Shown piece by piece: positions 54,666-64,000 of a stretch of 64,000 nt of DNA. Below the pieces are notes generated by a model that saw nothing but the letters and a program-made list of their open reading frames with translations, was not told the DNA's origin and made no database searches. Position 1 is the first letter of the stretch. The number at the start of each line of letters is the position of its first letter. Both the position numbers and the translations under genes were made by a program. Origin of the DNA: Athripsodes cinereus (lineage: Eukaryota; Arthropoda; Insecta; Trichoptera; Leptoceridae); assembly GCA_947579605.1 (NCBI GenBank), contig OX388329.1, forward strand, positions 29,800,693 to 29,864,692. Direction: 5' to 3'.

Positions 54666-55269
54666 AAATTGTGGCTAGTATAATTAACGTTTTATGTCGA
54701 TACTTGATTATTTACTCAGATTTCTTTGTTAAACAATATATGATCTGAATTAGAAAAACTTGCTTACTAAAAAATACCCTAAAAGAAAGTGAACATGTGA
54801 CATAAAAAAATGCATTTTATAATACAAATTTAATGAATTTATTATTCATTTTTGTAGATTTGACAAGATATTAAAAAAAAAACAACAATAAAGAACTGAA
54901 AATAAAATTATATGCTATAAATTTTCCGTGAAAACATTTCAGCGCATTTATTCAGCGGGTAATATTAAATTTACCTGTGGGCGTAAAAAACTTGGTGTAA
55001 AAGTGATGAAAAATAATGACAGATCGTTTACATAGCCACGTTACAAATTACCCCTTCACAAAACATAATACAGTTTAGTATGTACATACATAGTGATGTG
55101 GAACGCTTAGACAAGTTCATAGACGTACACAGAATTTTCTATACGTTTTTTAGTATCAGTTTTCGAGATTTAGCTAAATTAGATAATTATTAGATAAATT
55201 CTACTCGCTTCCTTCACATTACTAAATTTTTCAATTTGAGATATTTCACGATTTTACTACTTACTCTAC
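54666..55269. other. Unassigned AT-rich sequence
   Basis: No feature recognised. Confidence 0.4.
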
Positions 55270-55543
55270 TTTTGGTATGGCTTCAGCTTGTATTGATTAC
55301 TGCGTTCAATAGTCATTCAAAATCAAATCCTTTGTTCCCATCCAGAGAGCCACTGCATTGCCCCTAAGGTCGACCTATGGATTTCCGTCCAGTCTTTCTT
55401 ATACTTTCTTTTTGGACACTACTCCACGAGGATTAATTGGGACTGTGCCCCACGAGAGAACTCTTACTACTCCAATTCCGCATTGCAGAACAATAATTGT
55501 AGAACCACAGTTTCCCGTTTTCGACGCTAATTTTACACACTTC
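55270..55543. repeat. Dispersed repeat E, copy 2
   Basis: Pairs with 2230-2420 (see there); longer on its right side. Confidence 0.5.
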
Positions 55544-55560
55544 ACTAATGTTGCTTATTT

Positions 55561-55719
55561 CTTCTTCTTCTTCCTGGCACTGTCCCAACTTATTGCCGCT
55601 GAAGGCTGTTGGGGTCGGCTCTTCTCGTTCTGAGCTTGTACACTCTTCTGTTTCCTATATCATCTTCATCCAGGCCATTTCTCCGCAGGATTCTATTGCA
55701 TTGTGTCATCCAGGTATGT
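55561..55719 (-). mobile_element. Short LINE insertion with 17-bp target duplication
   Basis: Bounded by ACTAATGTTGCTTATTT (55544-55560 and 55720-55736), a perfect 17-bp repeat. On the minus strand it reads HTWMTQCNRILRRNGLDEDD, IGNRRVYKLRTRRADPNSLQ then a (GAA)n tail. This is the 5'-truncated coding end of a non-LTR retrotransposon of an unnamed family not seen elsewhere in the window. Confidence 0.75.
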
Positions 55720-55774
55720 ACTAATGTTGCTTATTTGGCTATTATCATTGGGATCTTAGGAGGGATCCAACCCT

Positions 55775-58264
55775 TGATACGATATCGTCCCACTAGGACG
55801 ATCGCATCCTTCATTATACATAAATATCAAAAGAGAAATTATCAAATATTAAAAGAAATGAATTTACATGAATTGTACATAAGAAAAGTATATAAATTGG
55901 CTCGTAACCCCCAGCTTCGCTACATACATTTTGCAATGTACGTAAGCGAAACACATAGAAAATTATATGATAGAGAAAGTTACAATTATGTTTTCAAGTA
56001 AAACAGATTAATATATTGGCTCAAGTTCATGTCTAGGGATGATTCTACTTAGTCTGCAAGAGGAATGCATTGTGTGTGGGTGTCAGTTACATACTTCAAT
56101 TATACATATTATACTTACGTAAAGTTCAGAGAATTCTTTATCCTTCGGTTTCATCATTTTCTTATGGTCATCATATCATTATAGAATACATAGGTAATTT
56201 CAGCAATAATGTTTCTTCTGTTAGTATACTTTATATTGCAAAGATTCTACTTATATCTTTTCTTGAGTAAAATTATAGATAAATATCTCCAAGTAAACCA
56301 TCAAAAATTATATCAATTGGAACAAAGATTATCATAAGTACATCAGACCTTTCCAAGAAAGTGGATATATTATTTCCATCAGTGGAGCCATTCCTTTAAC
56401 TCTTTGTTGCTTTCATAGTAAAATAATAGGGTCTTTCATCCATTGGTTGATCAAGGAATTGAACCTTTGTGACATAACTACTCCAAGTATAACTAGGTTA
56501 TTGGAAGACTATATACAAGGAGGCGGAGAGATGTACTTTAGTATTATTAAGAGTATTGAATCTACTGGCGGGTATATATAAAATGGATCTCAACAGAAAG
56601 ATATCGGATGGTAAGTGATTTACATTTATTGTGTAAACATATACATTACATAACAAGACAGTTATTTTCAAAGTAAATTTGTAGGGAATAACATTCCGTT
56701 CAATATACAAAGTTATGAAAGTTATACCATATTCGGACTGAGACAATAAAACAAACAAGGGCAATTATCAAATACACCATCCTTGGTATTACAATATAAA
56801 TCAATACCTGGTTTATCAAGTGATTTATAAATATTTAATTGGAATCATTCATTCTTCATTCAAACTCAAAATCTTAAATTATTACACAACGGAAAATTAA
56901 TATATAGATAGTTCAACGATTATATGAACTTAGTTATGAAAAAATTATCAATATATATATATCATATACAGTAGTAATATAGTCACTTACAGTTAGACTG
57001 GCGAGCAGGATAAGAATAACACAAAGACAAGTATGTTATTGTTAACGTATTTTGCACTCATAGACGGAAGATGGCAGGATCTTGAAAGAAACATACCCTG
57101 ATGCTACTATGGCGGTCGCTGGTTATACTCAAAGACGTACAGGGGTGTGGTGGTGTCAGAATCAGATAGATCCTGTCCTCAGGACGAAGAGATCACTACT
57201 TCTCAAGTGATAAGAGCAATATTATACGTTACACACTATTCTCAGTGTCAAAGGAAGAAGGCGTCACTATTTCAATATTCCTTTCAGATATACTCAGCTA
57301 GTCTTTTAATCACTCTTTTGACAAGGGTATGGACCGGAGAAGTTACTAGAGTATTACCCAGTTCACATTGTAATGCGAGTTATATCGGTAAATCACCGCT
57401 ACGCGATATACTGACTATCCGAGGTGAAGCTGTACACGCTGAAGATTTAGGAACACATTCGCAGTTTCAATCAAATTCACAATACTGGGAAAGTAGAAAG
57501 AACAGTTTATGTGATTGTTCATGATTCCTAACATAGAATATTTGTTCAGAAACTATGGATTATCCAATTTCACACGGTTATGAATAATGGCGGCAACAGC
57601 AAAAACCACGCCCAAAACCAACATATATTGTTATTATACTCAAAACTTCCAATTATTATCATTATCACCACAAGAATCGCCATGTATATATAACTCAAAG
57701 AGAATATAAGCTTGTCCATAACATTATTCAATTTATTAATTACTATTAATTATTAATCGTTACTATTGTTCCTTGATATTGGCGGTAAGATTGGTCGCGC
57801 ACGTAAAACTAACACAGATATTTAAAGTACATTATTAACGACACACAATAAGAATTGTTTTACGTACAACAGAGGGCAACACACTTGTTTATCACATTAC
57901 GAAGTTAAGTACTATTACATAATTATTGTTAGTATTATTATTGTGTCGGAGTTACGCACATCGCTATTCGCGACTAAGGCGGGAAGGGACAAACCCTTCT
58001 TTCGTCCAACCTATGCCATGGTTTGCGGGTAACTGAATTTGCTTGCAAGCGACGCGAGGAGGAACAGGCACGTTTAACGGTTATTCTTCAAGGGAATGAG
58101 AATCATACGATGTGGTGCCGTGTGCAGATCGAAGCATCAGCCAGTCACGTGTTCCTTGTAACGTACAATTATTATTATTATTACGGAAGACTCACAGACA
58201 ACAAACGACTGTAGGAACATTAGCCAGTATGAACTTTTCCGCAGCGATTATTTAATGCGTAGCA
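55775..58264 (-). repeat. 3' LTR (left copy), about 2490 bp
   Basis: Identical by eye to the right copy over 2315 bp, except for C at 56247 versus T at 62158. The outer end carries a small hairpin, ATCGTCC-CACTA-GGACGAT (55783-55801). It contains several short open frames (for example 57147-57524) duplicated in the other LTR. They match nothing I know. Confidence 0.8.
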
Positions 58265-58285
58265 TTCTCCCTTTCGGCCCCTCTT
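58265..58285 (-). promoter_or_regulatory. Polypurine tract
   Basis: On the minus strand, AAGAGGGGCCGAAAGGGAGA plus A, directly followed by the LTR start TGCTACGC. It is purine-only apart from a CC pair. This is the expected primer site for plus-strand DNA synthesis. Confidence 0.6.
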
Positions 58286-58334
58286 GAAAATTTGAAGAGA
58301 AACGACAAATTTTCAAGTTTCCCAATTATACAAA

Positions 58335-58470
58335 AAAAAGTTGAGAACCACTACAAAAAAATGGTTGAGAACCACTGGTTATATGAAAAGATTGAATACC
58401 ACTGGTCACATAAAAAGTTGAGCACCACTGGTTACATAAAAGTTGAGAACCATTGGATACATAAGCAACT
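58335..58470. repeat. Degenerate 27-30 bp tandem repeat in the LTR element interior
   Basis: Four to five units of AAAAGTTGAGAACCACTGGT followed by TACAT or TATAT, starting near 58337, 58362, 58388, 58415 and 58439. Confidence 0.75.
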
Positions 58471-60239
58471 ACATAGGTACCCAATTACAGACAAACAATT
58501 CAAAAAATGGTAGCTTATATACTATTACAATGTTTCTTACATCCTATAGCCCGTTCAATTATTATTAAACACTCGCGGTAAATTGCCCATAGTCAAAATT
58601 GATGCGAACTGTTTTCATATTTTGACTTACACTTTTTAATAATAACACAAAATTCACTTTGGTTGTTTTAGTACGGGGCTCCTATCAAAAGTTTGAGAGC
58701 TACAATCATAACAATACAATAGTATATAGAGATGAGTACATATATATATAGACATGTGCATATGTGTATGTATACGAAAAACACAGGTTATGAAAACAAC
58801 AACTTTAAACATTTTACAATACAATTTTATAAGAAACTCAGGATCTGTATTACGTTTCAATATACGGTTCGTTCTACACTGGTGATAAAATTATTCTCTT
58901 CAATTTATCAATATACGTACGTTTCATTGATGGATTCATTTACTACGATCGACGACAAGTTAATATTTTAAACATGACAAACATATAAAACAAAAGTTAC
59001 ATACTTAAGAAGTTGGTTCATATTATTTTCGATTCCAGTTACATGTATCCGGCAAGGGAAAAGCAACATAAAGGGATCTAAATAATTATAAACAATTTTG
59101 TATAGATGGAATTAGAGATACTACATTACGCTTCATTTTACCCATTAAGCTTAATAGCACTCATATACAAGCGATTTCATGTACCATGTACCATACAAAG
59201 ATATTGGCAAAGCACAGAAAGAAATCATACATAATAAGGACATACATATAAAAAAACAATTTACACGCAGACATGACATAATGGTACATCACGACGACTG
59301 CAATCACATATACAGTAACCGATATTCATTATTGGCGTCAAATCCTTCTACGCATATCACATAGTCACAATTCTCACACAGAGACAGATTTCTCACATAG
59401 AGATAATCTCAGAGGGAGCTACCCTCACACAGGCTTAATACATGACAAATACATTGAACAACTTTCGATCTTTGCTACACAATATACAAGTTACAAGTTC
59501 AATAAATTCTTTACATACATCATTATTCAAATTCAACATTTACTTCTTCATACAGGGCTCACCTTTCATAAACAGATTCATACATCATCTTTATTCACTA
59601 ACATACAATTAATTAAAATTATCCCATTGAATATCTGTAGCCAACATTCCACTACAGGTTTTATTCTGTGTCTTTCATAAGCCATTCCGTTCAATGTCAA
59701 AATGTTCTATCACATTTTCCAATGTATTCAAGCAACATAAACAACTTTTACACAAAGTCACAAAATTATTTAATTCAACAAGGATATACTACATCCAAAC
59801 ATTTCCAATTACAATTCATAAGAGATTACTACGTGTCCTACGCGGAATTAAACGTCATATAAACTCAAACTTCAAAATAATAGGCATGAACGATTAGCAA
59901 TCACATTGTCTACATTCATCAAAAAGAGCATTACGATTTATCTTTCACACATCCAGACAACATCGTCTCTATATTGATTACACAAAAAGGTCACAAAAAA
60001 AAGTATTTAAACACATCTCTCCTACCACGGCTTTATATATTACATAAACATAACTCATTTTTTATCAAAGAGCGTTCGTTAGTTTACCTTAACGGAATAA
60101 TTCACTAATCGGACTCAATTCTCAAATAAACAAGGCATAGGTTACTTCAATATTTCACGATGATAATAAGCCGCTAAAGTCACATCATTACATTTCAAGA
60201 AAATTAATTACTTCACAAAAGATAACAAATTCCGAACAC

Positions 60240-60545
60240 AAAGGGTTAATATTCAACAGCAAAAAGATTCTACATCGTTATATGGTTACTTCTTTTAATT
60301 TCCCAAAAAAAATTTACAAAACATCATTCCACTATTTACGTTAATGTCAAAATTTTCAACGATGGTCATCAAAGGGTTAACTGTTTCTTAACTAAATTCA
60401 AAAATTCAGTTACAGTTCACAACTTGACATTAAAAAAAATTCAATTATTATTCACAAAGGGTTAACAAATTCGGTCATGTTTCACTAAGGGTTAAGTGTA
60501 TTTATTTTTCAAATTCCGTGAACGGTCGTGAAGGTTTAACATTAT
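60240..60545. repeat. Recurring AAGGGTTAA motif in the interior
   Basis: CAAAGGGTTAA appears at about 60240, 60370 and 60459, with CTAAGGGTTAA at 60486 and GAAGGTTTAA at 60530, each followed by AT-rich sequence. Its role is unknown. Confidence 0.5.
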
Positions 60546-61612
60546 TCATTTCGATTTATTTTTTAACTTTAATTTTCTCAAAACAAAAATATTTGTTTAA
60601 TATTATTCATCATTATTATTTCGTCACATCACTACGTACGCACATTTATATTCTTATCAAAACTCTACTACGCATAATTTTACACAACAACGCTCATTTA
60701 ATATTATTTCTCCAAGAGTTCAATAAAGATTTTTTTATTCCAAATGCAACATTTTACTGTTTCAAAAAATTTAATTCAATTTAATATTTAACATCGATTT
60801 TTACTCTCATCGTTTGAAAATGAATCTACTATTAAAATAACATTACAACAAAATTCTGTTTATCGGTAAAACAAAGTTCCTTGTACGAAATGGTTCACTA
60901 TACATACTACAGTATAGGTAGGTACATATTTCGTTTCATTCCAATATTATTATTTTCAACTATACATTTTACCAGTATTTTGGAGTTCCCGTTTCGCGCG
61001 TGAATATTTCTATTACAATGTTGAGGTAGGTTGTATGATGTCTCTTTCTCTCTTGCGACGTATAGGTACATACTATACGCTGCATAGTTATGTATACCAC
61101 CTTTCGCACACCGCTCGTTTCTCGCGACGCACAACTACGGTATAATATTATTATTGCGGTCTCTACTGATAACAGTCTTTTCTTAGCGCGCGATGTATTT
61201 TAGATACACACTATATTTTAATATTCATTATGTTATGTTGGTCGGTTTGCGATGTTTTGCTTACCGCTTAATACGAAACATTACGATGGAATATTCTCTA
61301 CAATACAATTCTTTCTCATACGGCATCGATTTTTTTACTTTACATTATAACAATACTCGCGACAAACGTTTGCGCTATACACCAATACATTTATTTTTTA
61401 AATACGGACATTTAAATTATTTACTTTACGATTCCTGTTTCATTTTTAAAATTGTTTTCATATACATACACACATTAAAATTATTACATTTTCAATTAAT
61501 ATCAATACACATTATTACACAATAAAGATAAGAATTCTGAACTTCACGATTAGGTATATTCACCACACAATACATTTAATATTTTAGGGTCTATGATTAT
61601 CCAAATCATAAT

Positions 61613-61631
61613 ATCCCGGACGATGCCCACA
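61613..61631 (-). promoter_or_regulatory. Second primer-binding-site-like motif
   Basis: On the minus strand, TGTGGGCATCGTCCGGGAT, 32 nt beyond the first. It is closer in its 3' half (CGTCCGGGAT) to the well-known proline-tRNA site than the first copy is. Either one may be an eroded duplicate. Confidence 0.4.
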
Positions 61632-61663
61632 AATGTTACGTACACGTCCGCCCACCTTGCTAC

Positions 61664-61682
61664 ATCCACGGACGAGCACACA
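61664..61682 (-). promoter_or_regulatory. Primer-binding site
   Basis: On the minus strand, 3 nt after the LTR end, the sequence is TGTGTGCTCGTCCGTGGAT. It resembles the TGGGGGCTCGTCCGGGAT complement of the tRNA-Pro 3' end. Which tRNA primes it cannot be settled here. Confidence 0.5.
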
Positions 61683-61685
61683 AAT

Positions 61686-64000
61686 TGATACGATATCGTC
61701 CCACTAGGACGATCGCATCCTTCATTATACATAAATATCAAAAGAGAAATTATCAAATATTAAAAGAAATGAATTTACATGAATTGTACATAAGAAAAGT
61801 ATATAAATTGGCTCGTAACCCCCAGCTTCGCTACATACATTTTGCAATGTACGTAAGCGAAACACATAGAAAATTATATGATAGAGAAAGTTACAATTAT
61901 GTTTTCAAGTAAAACAGATTAATATATTGGCTCAAGTTCATGTCTAGGGATGATTCTACTTAGTCTGCAAGAGGAATGCATTGTGTGTGGGTGTCAGTTA
62001 CATACTTCAATTATACATATTATACTTACGTAAAGTTCAGAGAATTCTTTATCCTTCGGTTTCATCATTTTCTTATGGTCATCATATCATTATAGAATAC
62101 ATAGGTAATTTCAGCAATAATGTTTCTTCTGTTAGTATACTTTATATTGCAAAGATTTTACTTATATCTTTTCTTGAGTAAAATTATAGATAAATATCTC
62201 CAAGTAAACCATCAAAAATTATATCAATTGGAACAAAGATTATCATAAGTACATCAGACCTTTCCAAGAAAGTGGATATATTATTTCCATCAGTGGAGCC
62301 ATTCCTTTAACTCTTTGTTGCTTTCATAGTAAAATAATAGGGTCTTTCATCCATTGGTTGATCAAGGAATTGAACCTTTGTGACATAACTACTCCAAGTA
62401 TAACTAGGTTATTGGAAGACTATATACAAGGAGGCGGAGAGATGTACTTTAGTATTATTAAGAGTATTGAATCTACTGGCGGGTATATATAAAATGGATC
62501 TCAACAGAAAGATATCGGATGGTAAGTGATTTACATTTATTGTGTAAACATATACATTACATAACAAGACAGTTATTTTCAAAGTAAATTTGTAGGGAAT
62601 AACATTCCGTTCAATATACAAAGTTATGAAAGTTATACCATATTCGGACTGAGACAATAAAACAAACAAGGGCAATTATCAAATACACCATCCTTGGTAT
62701 TACAATATAAATCAATACCTGGTTTATCAAGTGATTTATAAATATTTAATTGGAATCATTCATTCTTCATTCAAACTCAAAATCTTAAATTATTACACAA
62801 CGGAAAATTAATATATAGATAGTTCAACGATTATATGAACTTAGTTATGAAAAAATTATCAATATATATATATCATATACAGTAGTAATATAGTCACTTA
62901 CAGTTAGACTGGCGAGCAGGATAAGAATAACACAAAGACAAGTATGTTATTGTTAACGTATTTTGCACTCATAGACGGAAGATGGCAGGATCTTGAAAGA
63001 AACATACCCTGATGCTACTATGGCGGTCGCTGGTTATACTCAAAGACGTACAGGGGTGTGGTGGTGTCAGAATCAGATAGATCCTGTCCTCAGGACGAAG
63101 AGATCACTACTTCTCAAGTGATAAGAGCAATATTATACGTTACACACTATTCTCAGTGTCAAAGGAAGAAGGCGTCACTATTTCAATATTCCTTTCAGAT
63201 ATACTCAGCTAGTCTTTTAATCACTCTTTTGACAAGGGTATGGACCGGAGAAGTTACTAGAGTATTACCCAGTTCACATTGTAATGCGAGTTATATCGGT
63301 AAATCACCGCTACGCGATATACTGACTATCCGAGGTGAAGCTGTACACGCTGAAGATTTAGGAACACATTCGCAGTTTCAATCAAATTCACAATACTGGG
63401 AAAGTAGAAAGAACAGTTTATGTGATTGTTCATGATTCCTAACATAGAATATTTGTTCAGAAACTATGGATTATCCAATTTCACACGGTTATGAATAATG
63501 GCGGCAACAGCAAAAACCACGCCCAAAACCAACATATATTGTTATTATACTCAAAACTTCCAATTATTATCATTATCACCACAAGAATCGCCATGTATAT
63601 ATAACTCAAAGAGAATATAAGCTTGTCCATAACATTATTCAATTTATTAATTACTATTAATTATTAATCGTTACTATTGTTCCTTGATATTGGCGGTAAG
63701 ATTGGTCGCGCACGTAAAACTAACACAGATATTTAAAGTACATTATTAACGACACACAATAAGAATTGTTTTACGTACAACAGAGGGCAACACACTTGTT
63801 TATCACATTACGAAGTTAAGTACTATTACATAATTATTGTTAGTATTATTATTGTGTCGGAGTTACGCACATCGCTATTCGCGACTAAGGCGGGAAGGGA
63901 CAAACCCTTCTTTCGTCCAACCTATGCCATGGTTTGCGGGTAACTGAATTTGCTTGCAAGCGACGCGAGGAGGAACAGGCACGTTTAACGGTTATTCTTC
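61686..64000 (-). repeat. 5' LTR (right copy), truncated by the window
   Basis: 2315 of an expected 2490 bp are visible. See the left copy for content. Confidence 0.8.

Larger units (their letters stand above)
55775..64000 (-). mobile_element. LTR retrotransposon without gag or pol (LARD-like), minus strand
   Basis: Two direct repeats 5911 bp apart flank a 3421-bp interior. On the minus strand each repeat begins TGCTACGC and ends CGTATCA, the TG...CA form of LTRs. A polypurine tract lies immediately before the left repeat and a primer-binding site immediately after the right one, which fixes the orientation. The interior (58265-61685) has no gag, protease, reverse transcriptase or integrase frame; the open frames there are short and unlike each other. 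So it is non-autonomous and would depend on a related full-length element. The right LTR should end at about 64175, outside the window. Confidence 0.8.

Noticed and set aside
57147..57524. 125-residue open frame, present again at 63058-63435
   Set aside because: The repetition only reflects the two LTRs. No start context, domain or relation to a known protein was seen.
61193..61525. 110-residue frame in the LTR element interior
   Set aside because: Tyrosine- and phenylalanine-rich AT-driven sequence, on the strand opposite to the element, with no motif.
55775..64000. Tandem satellite or segmental duplication instead of an LTR element
   Set aside because: TG...CA ends, a polypurine tract at one junction and a primer-binding-like site at the other fit an LTR element better; it stays open until sequence beyond 64000 is seen.

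Overview
This window reads as a gene-poor, AT-rich animal intergenic region made of layer upon layer of transposable elements. The element set points to an insect: Jockey/CR1-like and RTE-like non-LTR retrotransposons, tRNA-derived SINEs, hAT and PIF/Harbinger-type DNA transposons, and LINE tails ending in (TAAA)n. The RTE-type reverse transcriptase tail (1-based 6480-6950, minus strand) resembles those common in Lepidoptera, so a moth or butterfly is my best guess; that is inference. I see no bacterial-style gene, rRNA, CRISPR array or functional tRNA gene. Most short open frames are chance or fragments of retrotransposon proteins.

Layout. 1-40000: scattered short copies of several repeat families in AT-rich DNA. 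LINE-A is a reverse transcriptase C-terminal tail (about ten copies), LINE-B a 430-bp tail (three copies), LINE-C a 3' UTR with a (TAAA)n tail (seven copies), and LINE-E an RTE-like tail (three copies). There are also two tRNA-derived SINEs and a recurring family D (about six copies). A likely terminal exon of an unidentified host gene sits at 38038-38105 with a poly(A) signal at 38498. 39525-43260: an L2-like tail, then a nearly complete minus-strand LINE with endonuclease and reverse transcriptase, broken by one frameshift. 46570-51680: a nested insertion in which a PIF/Harbinger-like MITE (3-bp TAA duplication) contains both a 3949-bp hAT transposon with an 8-bp duplication and a short retroposon with an 11-bp duplication. 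51857-52050: a second hAT MITE with a perfect 8-bp duplication. 55775-64000: a minus-strand LTR retrotransposon with about 2.49-kb, almost identical LTRs and no gag or pol; its right LTR runs off the window.

The most interesting signal is a family of very short (about 120-190 bp) foldback retroposons that carry hammerhead ribozyme cores. The best copy (23691-23880, minus strand) has CTGACGA, a six-pair stem II with a GGAA loop, GAAA, a palindromic GCCGGC as stem III, and a matching stem I, and it is flanked by a 13-bp target duplication. A second copy (468-595) has a perfect 21-bp stem I closing exactly on the core. Other copies change the stem III sequence (GACGTC, GTAC, GCGC) but keep it self-complementary. 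This is the arrangement known from animal retrozymes and Penelope-like elements, whose very short stem III works best as a dimer. No Penelope-type protein is visible here, so what mobilises them is unknown.
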